Positions 8,680 through 18,907 are shown, counted from the first letter of the stretch. The stretch: DNA of 64,000 bases from CAYZGU01 sp964478165 (GCA_964478165.1 CAYZGU010000011.1:124001-188000), one strand, 5' to 3'. Program-made: numbers and translations. Notes: generated by a model from the letters alone, not told the origin.

Positions 8680-11076
8680 CTACCAACGGAACGTGGACTG
8701 CCAACTTTCTTTCAACCGTTCAATCGTCGTGTGAACAATGGGTACGCCTTCTACTCCCTTAACCACAAAATGCGCATCCGCGGTAACAACTCCGATACGA
8801 CCAGTACCAACTCGAACCATGCTGTTCTCGAACGCCTTCCGCATTTCGGGCATGACTTCAACGATGAATCGGCTATTCGATTCCGCAAAGAGTAGGATTT
8901 CATCTGCGCTGACTTCCTTATCGCGTGGTGCATTTACCAGATCAAGTTCTAAACCGAAACCCCCAGCAAACGCCATTTCTGCAGCCGCAACGGCGATACC
9001 CCCTTCGGAACAGTCATGGCACGAGAGGATTAGGCCCTGATCTATCGCATTGCTTAATGCCCGCATTGTTTTTTTTCCCTCATCGGGTCGAACAATCGGT
9101 ACTCTATTTCCAATAAACCCGTGCACATCATAGTAGTGCGACGCCCCGAGTTCGGCGTAAGTTTTTCCAATGAGATAGATCAGATTTCCGGGTGATTTTG
9201 CGTCCATTGTAACAGCTTTACTTATATCGGACATGACGCAGACAGCCGAAATCAAAAGGGTTGACGGAATCGCAAGTTGCTCCCCTGTTGTAGTGTCTTT
9301 ATATTCGTTGTAAAGACTATCTTTTCCTGAAATAAAGGGGGTTCCATAAGCAGTGGAAACGTCATAGCACGCCTTCACCGCGCGGACAAGCCCACCAAGA
9401 CGGTCAGGCTTATCCGGGTTTCCCCAGCTGAAATTATCGAGCAGCGCGGTAGATTCAAGATTTCCCCCAACAGCGATGATATTACGAAGTGCTTCGTCAA
9501 TTGCCGCGGCCGCGCTATGATATGGATCAATGTCACTGAATTTGGGATTAATCCCGTTCGCTACAACAATTCCTTTCTGTGAACCAAGCACAGGCGTGAC
9601 TATGCACGCATCACCCGGTCCGTCGTTTTGGGCACCCACAAGCGATTTGAGAACAAGACCACCCTGCACTTCATGATCATATTGACGTATTACCCACTCC
9701 TTACTCGCAACATTAGGACTTGAAAGAATACTACAGAGATCTGCCGACAAATCACGAGACTGACTAACGCTCATGCAACTTGCCGGTTCCGCATGGTGAG
9801 GACTTTCCCAAATTGCTTTTTTCGTGGGCGTTGGTAATCCCTCATGTAGAAAGTCCATATCGAGTTCTGCCACGAGCACTTTATCATATGATATCCGAAG
9901 CTGGTGAGTGTCAGTAAACTCACCGAGGACCGTTGCCTCGACCGTTTCATCTTCACACAAATCTATCAACCTGCTGAGATTCTCAGGCGGTACAGCGAGC
10001 ACCATCCGCTCTTGCGCTTCGGACAACCAGATCTCCCACGGAACAAGTCCTTCGTACTTCAGAAGGACGTTTTCAAGTCGAACATCTGCACCAGTGTACC
10101 TACCCATCTCGCCCACTGCAGAGGAGAAACCACCTGCACCACAGTCTGTAATGGATCGGTAAATCTGGTCGTTTCGTGCCTTCATCAAAACATCAACGAT
10201 TTTCTTCTCCGTGATTGGATTCCCAATTTGTACCACACTGCTGAGGTTCTCAGAAGTATCGTCCAACTCCAGCGAAGAAAAGGTGGCTCCGTGTATGCCG
10301 TCACGCCCGGTGCGCCCACCTAGGACAACAATTAGATCTCCAGTTCGCACTACTTTCTCACAGCAATCTTTCGGAATTAAACCAACATTACCGCAAAAAA
10401 CCAGTGGATTTCCAGTATAACGCGGATCGAACAAAATTGCACCGTTCGCTGTTGGAATGCCCATGCGGTTTCCGTAATCCCGCACCCCCGCAACCACTCC
10501 CTTGAAGACTCGCTTCGGATGTAGCGCTCCCTTGGGGAGTTCATCATAAGGTAGATCAGGCGGACCAAAGCAGAACACATCAGTATTCAGAATTGGCTTG
10601 GCACCGAGGCCTGTACCGAGCGAATCCCGTATGACGCCGCCGATGCCTGTGCCTGCTCCACCATAGGGTTCGATTGCAGACGGGTGATTATGGGTTTCAA
10701 CCTTGAAAGCAATGTTATATTCTTCGTCAAACTCAATTATTCCAGCATTATCAACAAAAACTGAGACACACCACTCTTTGTCAATCTCCTCCGTCGCTCG
10801 GCAAATAAAAGAGTTGAACAATCCATCAATGATTTCAACTTGATTCCCGTCTTCTACATATTCAATCCTGCTCTTAAAGGTCTTATGAACACAGTGCTCC
10901 GACCACGTCTGAGCAATGGTCTCCATTTCCACATCGGTTGGTTCCCTACCAATTTGGGTGAAATAGCATTGCACCGCTTTCATCTCGTCAACATTGAGCG
11001 ACAACATACCTTCGCGGCTGATACGACTTAATTCCGTGTCATCGGCGTCTAAAATCGCGATTCGTTCAATACTCAT
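8680..11076 (-). CDS. purL: Phosphoribosylformylglycinamidine synthase, synthetase subunit
   Basis: PurL catalyses ATP-dependent amidation of FGAR to FGAM in the cytoplasm. The 798-residue protein is of the small PurL class, slightly longer than the usual 720-760. Visible motifs include TWSEHCVHKTF near residue 60, KVETHNHPSAIEPYGGA near 125-140 (nucleotide and metal binding), and a second-half SGKDSLYNEY and SCHDCSEGG typical of the AIR-synthetase-like repeat. It is followed directly by purQ. Start ATG at 11076 fits the family N-terminus. Confidence 0.95.
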   Translation of the reverse strand: MSIERIAILDADDTELSRISREGMLSLNVDEMKAVQCYFTQIGREPTDVEMETIAQTWSEHCVHKTFKSRIEYVEDGNQVEIIDGLFNSFICRATEEIDKEWCVSVFVDNAGIIEFDEEYNIAFKVETHNHPSAIEPYGGAGTGIGGVIRDSLGTGLGAKPILNTDVFCFGPPDLPYDELPKGALHPKRVFKGVVAGVRDYGNRMGIPTANGAILFDPRYTGNPLVFCGNVGLIPKDCCEKVVRTGDLIVVLGGRTGRDGIHGATFSSLELDDTSENLSSVVQIGNPITEKKIVDVLMKARNDQIYRSITDCGAGGFSSAVGEMGRYTGADVRLENVLLKYEGLVPWEIWLSEAQERMVLAVPPENLSRLIDLCEDETVEATVLGEFTDTHQLRISYDKVLVAELDMDFLHEGLPTPTKKAIWESPHHAEPASCMSVSQSRDLSADLCSILSSPNVASKEWVIRQYDHEVQGGLVLKSLVGAQNDGPGDACIVTPVLGSQKGIVVANGINPKFSDIDPYHSAAAAIDEALRNIIAVGGNLESTALLDNFSWGNPDKPDRLGGLVRAVKACYDVSTAYGTPFISGKDSLYNEYKDTTTGEQLAIPSTLLISAVCVMSDISKAVTMDAKSPGNLIYLIGKTYAELGASHYYDVHGFIGNRVPIVRPDEGKKTMRALSNAIDQGLILSCHDCSEGGIAVAAAEMAFAGGFGLELDLVNAPRDKEVSADEILLFAESNSRFIVEVMPEMRKAFENSMVRVGTGRIGVVTADAHFVVKGVEGVPIVHTTIERLKESWQSTFRW

Positions 11077-11788
11077 TAAATTCCCCTAGCAGAAAGGCCT
11101 AATAGAAACGAATTACGCCGGTCGAGATAATACGCGAGAAAACGCAAATACCTCGTGGAACACGCATCGAATATCAACCTTTGCTAACATCCAAATTAAG
11201 TGCTTGAACCTCGAAAACATCAAAACGCGCAGAGAGCACACCACGCAGCTTTTTGATCAAGCGTACAAACTCTTCATAGAGACCGAGCAGCCCCTCGAAA
11301 CTTTGGAAATCTGATTGATTCCGTCCTCGCATCAACCAGGCATGGGCAATGGAGGTAAGTCTTGAAACTGAACACCCTCTCACCCCAAATCCCAGAGCGC
11401 AAAACCCTTAATATCACAAAAGGGTACGTTCAAGAACTGCGATCTAGATAAGTCCAGGAACACTTATCGCACAGATGAATGAGATACCAACAGAACATTA
11501 TTCGCATATTGTCCAGATAACCGTACATGTCACAAAATCGTAGTTCCTATCGCAATTCGTCAACCTCACTTACTTACGGAGACAGCTTCAACACAACAAC
11601 CAGTGAGGCTATCCGTCAGAACTATTCCAGTTCACACAATCACCAGGGCCACAAAGGGAATTTTGGGAATCACCAACTATAGCAGACCTCCCATCGCCCG
11701 TTGAAAACATGCGCGAATGCAAAGGTTAATCAAAGGCGGTCCTCTCGCGAAAGAACGTGGAAAGACAAGTTCTCATTGGGACTCTGCA
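11077..11788. other. Spacer with a weak gene remnant
   Basis: About 700 bases between purL and the CocE/NonD gene. A 69-codon minus-strand frame at 11174-11383 has a coherent end (GLYEEFVRLIKKLRG then LSARFDVFEVQ) that faintly resembles the C-terminal part of family 2 glycoside hydrolases, but the match is by eye and weak. Nothing else is recognisable. Confidence 0.3.
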
Positions 11789-13531
11789 TCAAGACGCTAC
11801 TGGAACAATCGGCAAGATGAGGTGAGAAGGGTATTCGGCATCATGAAAGATTTTCTGGTTTGCAACTTTCAGTTGCGCATCCAATCCGAACGGATGTCCC
11901 GTGTTTGGATTGCGATCGAATTGTGGGAAGTTGCTACTTGAGATTTCCAAACGGATGCGATGTCCCTTCAAAAAGCGATTGCTAGTAGACCACAGGTCAA
12001 TCTTGTACTTGTAGATTACTCCGGGTTCGAGCAAAGTCGGCGTTTCCCATGAATCGCGGTATCTTGCACGGATAATCCCTTGTGCGACGTTGATTGCCCG
12101 CCCATCCGGATAGACATCCACCAGTTTCGCCGTAAAATCCGTGTCCTTTGCATCAGTAGCAGCGAACAGCACCATCGAAACCGGACCAGTAGCCTCGACA
12201 TCCGTTTCAAGCACCTTCGAGTCATAAACAAGAACGTCGGGCCGCCACTCAACGTGTTGTTGGTCACGTGGGCCCATCGGAACTGGGGTGACATTTTCCG
12301 AACAACAGGTGCTCCCACCTAATGTCATAACAGGATTGCCGGGATCATAAACGAAGCTGTCAGAATCTTCTGAAGACGGTTGGATTGTATCAAGTTGGCC
12401 ATCACCGAACAACGAGTTGGCATTGCCATGGCTGTGCAGATAATACGGTACATACTCGGTACCGGGAATGGGCCAGTCCGATGATGTCCGCCACTCATTT
12501 GCCCCCATAACAAAGACTCTGACAGGGGCTTCGTCCGCGATACCATTGTCGATGCCCTTCAGCCAATAATCGAACCAGCGAAGGCAGTCGTTCCGCAAGC
12601 TCACTAGAACGCGGTGTCCAAAGTCCATGTCACCCACCTCGGTCTGAGTGCCGTGGTTCCCCAAGTTGTGGAGCCAAGGGCCGATAATCAGCTTCTGATT
12701 ACTTCTTCCCGGTTCTCGCCCTTCTCTCTGCACTCCCATGAAATTGTTCAAAGTCCCCTGAAGAAAGACGTCAAACCATCCGCCCATTCCGTATATTGGA
12801 ACTTCAATGTCATCGTAGAGATTTTCGACCGGTTGCATGCTTTCCCAATATTCGTCAAAACTCGGATGATCGATCCAATCCTTCCAGATTTTATTGTTAC
12901 GTCCCGCTGCTTCATCCATGGTCCTTAACGGTAAGTGCCAGTGCAAATCTGCGAGATGGTTCCCCTCAGGGAACCATAAATACTGTGCCTGGTTTGTACG
13001 CGTATGCATTTTCACAGCCGCCCAGCGGAGGTTAAACCCAAGTTGAAATGCTCCGCCTGTATAGGCCCAGTTGTGATAGGTGTGCGAGTAGCCAACACGT
13101 GGAATGATCGCCTTTAAGTACTTGCTTCGCATTGGTGCTGCCTGCAATTGTACCAACGCGATATACGAATCACCGACCATACCCACATTTCCATCACACC
13201 AAGATTGAACACCGAGCCATTCATGTGTGTCATACCCATCTTGTGCCTCGTTCTTGAACGGATACCATTCTCCATCAGAGTCATGCCGTCCGCGCACATC
13301 CTGGACAGCCACAACGTAACCGCAAGATGCGAAGTAGAAAGCTTGCGAAACTTCTCCTTCGCTATTGTTACCATAAGGCGTCCTGACCAAAATTACAGGG
13401 GTTGGATAATCAACATCGGGCAAGAAGATATCTGTAGAAAGGGTAACACCATCCCTCATGGGCACCCTAACATCGCACATCATCTTCACTTTGTGGATTG
13501 GCTCTGAGACTTCCGTTGGTTTCTGAACCAT
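11789..13531 (-). CDS. CocE/NonD family hydrolase (X-Pro dipeptidyl-peptidase-like)
   Basis: An alpha/beta-hydrolase of 580 residues in the CocE/NonD (S15-type) family, which cleaves esters, amides or X-Pro peptides. The nucleophile is Ser122 in GMVGDSYIA, the acid is the Asp in GMGGWFDVF, and the histidine is in IIGPWLHN. A C-terminal jelly-roll domain follows (PVSMVLFAATDAKDTDF onward), as in CocE. An upstream GTG/ATG-less extension of 83 residues stays open, but the ATG at 13531 is preceded by GAGGAG and matches the family N-terminus (MRDGVTLSTDIFLP), so I take that start. The last residue of GxSYxG is Ala here. It is alone in its unit; the substrate is unknown. Confidence 0.88.
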   Translation of the reverse strand: MVQKPTEVSEPIHKVKMMCDVRVPMRDGVTLSTDIFLPDVDYPTPVILVRTPYGNNSEGEVSQAFYFASCGYVVAVQDVRGRHDSDGEWYPFKNEAQDGYDTHEWLGVQSWCDGNVGMVGDSYIALVQLQAAPMRSKYLKAIIPRVGYSHTYHNWAYTGGAFQLGFNLRWAAVKMHTRTNQAQYLWFPEGNHLADLHWHLPLRTMDEAAGRNNKIWKDWIDHPSFDEYWESMQPVENLYDDIEVPIYGMGGWFDVFLQGTLNNFMGVQREGREPGRSNQKLIIGPWLHNLGNHGTQTEVGDMDFGHRVLVSLRNDCLRWFDYWLKGIDNGIADEAPVRVFVMGANEWRTSSDWPIPGTEYVPYYLHSHGNANSLFGDGQLDTIQPSSEDSDSFVYDPGNPVMTLGGSTCCSENVTPVPMGPRDQQHVEWRPDVLVYDSKVLETDVEATGPVSMVLFAATDAKDTDFTAKLVDVYPDGRAINVAQGIIRARYRDSWETPTLLEPGVIYKYKIDLWSTSNRFLKGHRIRLEISSSNFPQFDRNPNTGHPFGLDAQLKVANQKIFHDAEYPSHLILPIVPVAS

Positions 13532-14018
13532 TGTTATCTCCTCGACATATGACTGGCGTTTCTGATGCAATGAAAAAACTGCAGACACAAAATCGGACTC
13601 AAAGAATCTAGCGGTCTTAATCTGAAAAACGCTTGCCCCCATGATTTCTTTTCTTCGGTGACACGGCCAACTAAAATTGTTGCTCAGGCGAGACACATCG
13701 AAGGTGGAACATATCAGACAATCAATCATAGAACCCTTGACAACAACATGCAGTGATAGACCTATACCACCATGTTGCACTAAATCGGATTAGCCTTGTC
13801 CGTCTCAGCGTTTACCGACCCGCCTTATCCGAATAGATTCAGTTGCAGATAGAGCCAATTACAGTTTTAAACCTCTCATACTCTCCTTTCCTGTCAGTAG
13901 AGAACGAGATCTTGTGCAAACACCTAATAAGCGCGGAAATGTGGTCGTAAGCGAATGTCAAAGTATTAGATGTCACCAAATGGTACCCCCATAGCTAGAC
14001 TTTGGCTTTCAAGCAGTC

Positions 14019-14038
14019 AAAACCGAAGTCCCGGTTTT
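14019..14038 (-). terminator. Possible terminator after the DUF502 gene
   Basis: AAAACCG (14019-14025), a 6-base loop and CGGTTTT (14032-14038) form a 7-bp stem. Read on the minus strand it follows the DUF502 stop by about 125 bases and ends in TTTT. The T-run is short, so confidence is modest. Confidence 0.4.
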
Positions 14039-14057
14039 AACTATACCAAGCAGCAAT

Positions 14058-14097
14058 CGGGGTGAAGGTCAGAATAACGGGGTGAAGGTCAGAATAA
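14058..14097. repeat. Perfect 20-bp tandem duplication
   Basis: The 20-base unit CGGGGTGAAGGTCAGAATAA occurs twice head to tail at 14058-14077 and 14078-14097 with no mismatch. Non-coding; probably a recent slippage or a direct-repeat binding site. Confidence 0.85.
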
Positions 14098-14163
14098 CCG
14101 ATTGGATTTTTGGCACAGCGTAGTTACCTCCCACTGATTATCCGGAACCAAGCCACGAAATCG

Positions 14164-14817
14164 TTATGATTCAGAGTCGCCTATCTCTTCCAGAGTATAC
14201 TCATGCAATATCTGCTGAATCGTGAAGTCATCTGGCGCAACTACGCCGCCTGATACAAGCATCTTCATAGCGGCATCCGGTCTTAGGTTAGTCTCGCGTA
14301 GAATCTCGGAATCGCAAAAGAGTAAAACCCCAGTTGTTGGGTTGGGGCTGGTTGGAACAAAGACTGACGTGAGTGGACTAGGATTTCCCTCTTCGCGAAT
14401 CTGCCCCGTGACAAAACCAATAATCCGCATGCGGGCGTTTGGCGTTTTAAGGGCAACAACACGCTTGAATTTGTGGGAACTTTGCGGTCCGAATACCATC
14501 TGAACAAGCTGTCTGACAGGCGCGTAAACATCTCGAACCAGTGGAATTTTCGTTAGCATACGTTCGCCGAGTCCGACCAGTTTTCTGCCAAGAATGTTAG
14601 ATACCACAACTCCAGTCAGATAGACCAGCAAAATCGTTGCTAGCAGTCCCATCCCTGTCACATACTGTTTACCCAAAACACGCGAGACAGCCGGCGCCAG
14701 CCAACCATCAAGTGTTATGAATAGGAAACGTAAAACGAAGTAGGTAACCCCTAATGGCACAAGCGCCAAAACGCCTGCAAGCAGCGTACTCCTGAAATGA
14801 CCCTTTATGTTCTTCAT
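14164..14817 (-). CDS. DUF502 family inner-membrane protein
   Basis: A 217-residue member of the DUF502 family, membrane proteins with no known biochemical function. Two hydrophobic segments lie at about residues 13-35 and 52-72, followed by the conserved cytoplasmic part with IPLVRDVYAPVRQLV and the VFVPTSPNPTTG motif that is the signature of the family. Length and order are normal. It stands alone between two long spacers. Start ATG at 14817 matches the family N-terminus (short basic stretch, then the first helix). Confidence 0.9.
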   Translation of the reverse strand: MKNIKGHFRSTLLAGVLALVPLGVTYFVLRFLFITLDGWLAPAVSRVLGKQYVTGMGLLATILLVYLTGVVVSNILGRKLVGLGERMLTKIPLVRDVYAPVRQLVQMVFGPQSSHKFKRVVALKTPNARMRIIGFVTGQIREEGNPSPLTSVFVPTSPNPTTGVLLFCDSEILRETNLRPDAAMKMLVSGGVVAPDDFTIQQILHEYTLEEIGDSES

Positions 14818-15801
14818 AATTCTGTCTCGCGATGTCCATATAAGTTATGGGAAAGCAGATCCGGAGGGATGCCTCAATAAATCCGGCACGCATATAATAG
14901 CACACAAGACGCACATCGTCAACCGCATTGCTTGGAACCCGGGCGAACAAAACACAAGAATTCCATAAAAGGTTGACTTTTCGGGTTTTGTACAATATTA
15001 TGTTCAGCACGTGAAGTACAAATTTTCGCAATTCACCCAACACAGAGTGATAGTAGTCGAGTATAACATTCCTCATACCGTTATATTCTTTACGACTCGC
15101 CCTTGGCGATGGATCGAAGTCAGTGAGAACCCAGACGCCTGGTAAATTCTCACATCAGGATAAGGTTATTGGATTTTTACATTACAGCAGCGACAAAAAT
15201 GAACGGATATCCTCACATGGGTTGCCCACAACAAACTCCTGTCCAATCACTAAACGCTTCATGGATTGTTTTTCGCAGCTTCCACAGTGGACAGATTAGT
15301 TCCCTTCTGAAGCTAAAAAAGAGCGCTTGGAAATCCGTCCTAGACCTCTACGGCAATCGAAAAAACAATGGCCGAACCGGAGGTGATTCTTGACGCCCCT
15401 ATCTCTATGGGCCTATAGATAATAGACGCGGGAAAACGGACGAAAAGATCATTGCCGGCTTGGCAAACAACAAATGCCTGAGGTGGTGAACCCAATGCTT
15501 CGGAACACCTCGAACTTCCACCGCATTGCCAGATCGGGGTTTCAGTCCAAACATGTTTCAGACCAGGAGGACTGTCCAAGCTTCCATCAAACAAACACTC
15601 CTATGAATCTGAATGTGGGCTATGAGATTGTCAGAAGGAGAGTAACATGTGGAGTAGCGGGGATGAGCATTGCTCCTCTTCTTCATCTGTAACAACATTT
15701 GGTCGCATTATATTGGTATTACTGAGTTTAGACAATTCCAACATCAATATCTTTTATCATAACCAACCCCTTCATACACAACAGGAATTAAGGTCAACAA
15801 G
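14818..15801. other. Long spacer with a promoter-like site and possible gene remains
   Basis: About 980 bases with no intact gene. A sigma70-like promoter is at 14973-15001 on the plus strand. Between about 15300 and 15700 short open stretches in several frames on both strands look protein-like but match nothing I recognise. It may be a decayed gene or the long upstream region of ubiD. Confidence 0.4.
14973..15001 (+). promoter_or_regulatory. Sigma70-like promoter
   Basis: TTGACT at 14973-14978 and TATTAT at 14996-15001 are separated by exactly 17 bases. It points toward ubiD but lies 800 bases upstream of it, so it may instead belong to a lost gene or an untranslated RNA. Confidence 0.45.
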
Positions 15802-17250
15802 ATGGCATATTCCAGCCTTAGAGAGTTTGTCAAAGTTTTAGAGGATGCCGGCGAGTTAAAACGAATTAAGACGCAAGTCTCGCCCGATCTTGAAATCGCC
15901 GAAATCACAGATCGCGTGAGCAAGGCAGAAGGACCGGCATTGCTCTTTGAGAACATCAAAGGGAGCAAGATGCCGCTCCTCATTAACGCTTTTGGATCAT
16001 ACAAACGGATGGGATTGGCCCTCGACGTAGAAAACTTCGATGAGATCGCAGACGAGATTGAAGGTATGATTAAACTCGGTCCGCCAGAATCTCTCATCGA
16101 TAAAGTAAAGATTCTCGGGATACTCGCCAAACTCACTAACTTCCCGCCCAAAAATGTCAAGCGGGGAGACTGTCAGGAGGTGGTTCTCACCGAGCATAAC
16201 GTTTCCCTAGATCTCTTACCAATTATTAAATGCTGGCCGCTTGACGCAAACAAATACATCACGCTACCCCAGGTCTTTACACACAGTCTGAAAACAGGAC
16301 AACGCAACGTAGGCGTGTATCGCCTGCAAAAACTCGACGAACGCACGCTGGCCATGCACTGGCAGATCCACCACGACGGCGCGGCACATCACCGCGAATA
16401 TCGAGAGGCAGGTGAACGGATGCCGGTCGCCATTGCCATAGGCGGAGATCCTGTGATGTCATATATCGGTACTGCCCCACTCCCAACGGGAATTGATGAA
16501 CTTCTGTTTGCCGGGTTTCTCCGAAAATCCAATGTGCCGATGGTAGCTTGCAAAACAATCCATATGGCTGTTCCAGCCGACGCGGATATTGTACTAGAGG
16601 GATATATAGAACCCGATGAAACCTGCGTTGAAGGGCCTTTTGGCGATCACACCGGTTTTTATTCCTTGCCCGACAATTACCCTGTTTTCCACATTACCGC
16701 CATCACACACAAGAAGGATGCGATCTATCAGTCCATAATTGTTGGTAAGCCACCAATGGAAGATTGCTACATGGGCAAAGCAACAGAAAGAATTTTTCTG
16801 CCATTAATCAAAACCCAACTTCCAGAGGTGGTAGATATGAATCTACCATTGTTCGGGGTATTTCACAATTTTTGTCTGGTTTCAATCGACAAACGCTATC
16901 CTTTCCACGCAAAGAAGATTATGCATAGTATCTGGGGACTTGGCCAACTGATGTTCAGTAAGATGGTCATTGTCGTTGATAAACACGTCAATGTTCAGAA
17001 TGTAGAAGAGGTATTATTTTACGTAGGGAGCAACGTCGACGCAAAGCGGGACGTAACCATCGTCGAGGGACCGGTTGACGTCCTAGACCATGCCGCCCCA
17101 CTGATTGGCGCAGGCTCAAAAATGGGGATTGATGCAACGACAAAGTGGGCTGAGGAAGGTTATCAGCGCGAATGGCCTGACGAGATTGAGATGTCTCAGG
17201 AGATAAAGGAGCTAGTTAGTGAGCGGTGGAAGACATATGAGATTGACTGA
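15802..17250 (+). CDS. UbiD family decarboxylase
   Basis: A 482-residue member of the UbiD family, which uses prenylated FMN to decarboxylate (or carboxylate) aromatic and unsaturated acids. The central motif ETCVEGPFGDHTGFY (residues 273-287) contains the catalytic Glu277, and NVGVYRLQ (169-176) is part of the prFMN-binding region. The length is close to UbiD (about 490). A Shine-Dalgarno-like AGGAATTAAGG precedes the ATG at 15802. No UbiX-type prenyltransferase, which would be needed to make the cofactor, and no quinone-synthesis gene lies in this window, so a role in menaquinone or ubiquinone synthesis versus catabolism cannot be decided. Confidence 0.92.
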   Translation: MAYSSLREFVKVLEDAGELKRIKTQVSPDLEIAEITDRVSKAEGPALLFENIKGSKMPLLINAFGSYKRMGLALDVENFDEIADEIEGMIKLGPPESLIDKVKILGILAKLTNFPPKNVKRGDCQEVVLTEHNVSLDLLPIIKCWPLDANKYITLPQVFTHSLKTGQRNVGVYRLQKLDERTLAMHWQIHHDGAAHHREYREAGERMPVAIAIGGDPVMSYIGTAPLPTGIDELLFAGFLRKSNVPMVACKTIHMAVPADADIVLEGYIEPDETCVEGPFGDHTGFYSLPDNYPVFHITAITHKKDAIYQSIIVGKPPMEDCYMGKATERIFLPLIKTQLPEVVDMNLPLFGVFHNFCLVSIDKRYPFHAKKIMHSIWGLGQLMFSKMVIVVDKHVNVQNVEEVLFYVGSNVDAKRDVTIVEGPVDVLDHAAPLIGAGSKMGIDATTKWAEEGYQREWPDEIEMSQEIKELVSERWKTYEID

Positions 17251-17393
17251 CGCACACGCCGACAACCTCGAAAGTCAATAATAAGCTCACTCGTCCCGAT
17301 TATTTTGACCGCATTATGTGCTTCCGTGTGTCTTTATATAGTCTTTCATTCAAACTTGCAACACATCGGCGTAAAAACGCGAAATCGTTTCAA

Positions 17394-17855
17394 TCAATAC
17401 GCCATCTGACTGGATAGCTCCCGCATAAGCCACATAATGCCTAGGATCAATCCTTCCAATGAGGAAAACTCACTGTTTCCCGACGCCTGAACAAATGACT
17501 CACTTAATCGAGGTAAATTTTGAGGGCTGTGTTCATCATCGTGGGCGGCAGGCAGATGTCTAACGTTACCATTCTTTGCCATACATCGGATCACAAAGTC
17601 TTCATTAAGTCCGATATTGCCGAGAGTTGTACGGAACATTCCATGTGCAGAAATCGCAGCACCCCGCACAGCATTGTGATGACTCAGACCAAGAAGGAGA
17701 ATTGTATCGAACGACTTTTCCACCAGTTGTCGATAGACATACCCCGCAATCTGTCCATAGTAGTCGTAACCACCTCTGTCGAGAGAGTATCTGGAAACCC
17801 CGGATAGAATCTTCCTGCGACAGCAGGGAAACCGGTCGCTATATCAACGTCTCAT
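17394..17855 (-). pseudogene. Decayed AmmeMemoRadiSam system protein B (Memo family)
   Basis: Two pieces in different frames match the Memo family in the right order. The first (about 17851-17800) gives PAVAGRFYPG, the family N-terminus. After a frame change the second (17723 downward) gives FDTILLLGLSHHNAVRG, then MFRTTLGNIGLNEDFVI, then EHSPQNLPRL, matching the family pattern GPSHH, TPLGxxxxD and EHSLExxLPF. The copy ends after about 150 codons of a usual 260-300, so the C-terminal half is lost. Intact Memo proteins are non-heme-iron or extradiol-dioxygenase-like and pair with a radical SAM and an AMMECR1 protein, neither seen here. It is a dead remnant. Confidence 0.8.
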
Positions 17856-18375
17856 GATATCTTCCAACCACGCATGTTTATTACTCCTGCAATCGCCAAC
17901 GGGCATCACGCCACCAGATTTCGTAACATGGGGTTATTGACAGCACCCAACCAAGATTTTCGAGGACTCCAGATTCGAAATGATTTCTGTTGATTTTCCC
18001 CAATGTTTTCTGTTTTTTGCCATTGGAAAAGAGAAGTGAATGACACACAATATGCCATCCCAATATTACAATGATATAGCATTATCTCCAGAATCCAGAG
18101 ATTCATCCGCCGCCGCCATCACATCACGAAATATCTCAAATGAGTTTAATGGTATCAAAGTTGTGTCAGTTTCTTAGCCTTCTACGAAGGGTTAGGCCAA
18201 CGTATCCATGACAAACTCGGCAATCAGAGAGGTGACATCAACAAGTGGAAGCGACTCGTTTTCCTCTCGATCTGCCTCGAAAACCTGAACCGCGGTTTTT
18301 CATTTACCAGAAATTCCTTGTTGCATTTTCTTCCTAATAACAGTGAATCTCAGAATTTCATCTTCTCCTAACTCA
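17856..18375. other. Spacer with short decayed coding pieces
   Basis: Minus-strand pieces such as LENLGWVLSITPCYEIWWRDARW (about 17880-17960, here quoted only as its core CYEIWWRDARW) and QVFEADREENESLPLVDVT ending in a stop near 18199 look protein-like. They are short, out of frame with each other and cannot be assigned; the second is reminiscent of the C-terminus of Gfo/Idh-type oxidoreductases. Confidence 0.3.
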
Positions 18376-18747
18376 TCAACCTTCATCAAAAACAATGATT
18401 TGTGTCAACAAGGATCCTGCCTGGTTTTTGTTTTCTGGATTCTCATTCATCGCGAGAAAAATCACCCCGTCCGCAGGAGCTGGATTATCGTACCTCGAAC
18501 CCGGCGAAAAAATCACGTCCCCGATTTTTCCAAGGAGCGATCCAACATTTGCACCTGGAAGAAGGTACCCCTTTCCGGCGGGGCTTTTTGCAACGCCTTC
18601 GCCGCCACACCAGCCAATGCGATTTCCCATATCAGGTGACCACGCGCCTTCTGAATCCATAACAAGCCGTTGCCCTTTCTCAACACGCACGTACGACTCT
18701 TGCCAGACAGGACTTGGCCGTGCAGTCCGAATTACCGTTAATGCCAC
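18376..18747 (-). CDS. Small LecA/PA-IL-like galactose-binding lectin domain protein
   Basis: A 123-residue protein made of a single beta-sandwich domain resembling the PA-IL (LecA) lectin fold. Typical pieces are WQESYVRVEKGQRLV, then SEGAWSPD, then PGANVGSLLGKIGD, then PAPADGVIFLAMNEN and a final SLLTQIIVF strand. I chose GTG at 18747 because it is preceded by TTGGAGGTGCTA, an almost perfect ribosome-binding site; an upstream TTG lies inside that site. No signal peptide is seen, so it may be cytoplasmic or a domain of a lost larger protein. It is isolated between pseudogene remains, so it could itself be a leftover module. Carbohydrate binding is inferred from the fold. Confidence 0.6.
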   Translation of the reverse strand: MALTVIRTARPSPVWQESYVRVEKGQRLVMDSEGAWSPDMGNRIGWCGGEGVAKSPAGKGYLLPGANVGSLLGKIGDVIFSPGSRYDNPAPADGVIFLAMNENPENKNQAGSLLTQIIVFDEG

Positions 18748-18907
18748 TAGCACCTCCAAAAATTGTTCGTTCGTAGCCTGTACCCATTAACCAGGCCAAC
18801 TCTTCTCATCAGGCGAGACCAGTGAATTTATGTCGCGCCATTAGGGCATCTCAAGTGCTAATACCGTGGATTCAGCTTTAACCTTGAATCCTTCAAGCAT
18901 TCACATG

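Larger units (their letters stand above)
13532..14163. other. Spacer with a hairpin and a short tandem repeat
   Basis: No gene seen. It holds a terminator-like hairpin at 14019-14038 and a 20-bp tandem duplication at 14058-14097, both listed separately. Confidence 0.6.

Noticed and set aside
11174..11383. Family 2 glycoside hydrolase remnant
   Set aside because: Similarity is faint and by eye only; not listed as a pseudogene.
13532..13780. 83-residue N-terminal extension of the CocE/NonD protein
   Set aside because: The internal ATG has a strong GAGGAG site and matches the family start; the extension has no signal-peptide or domain character.
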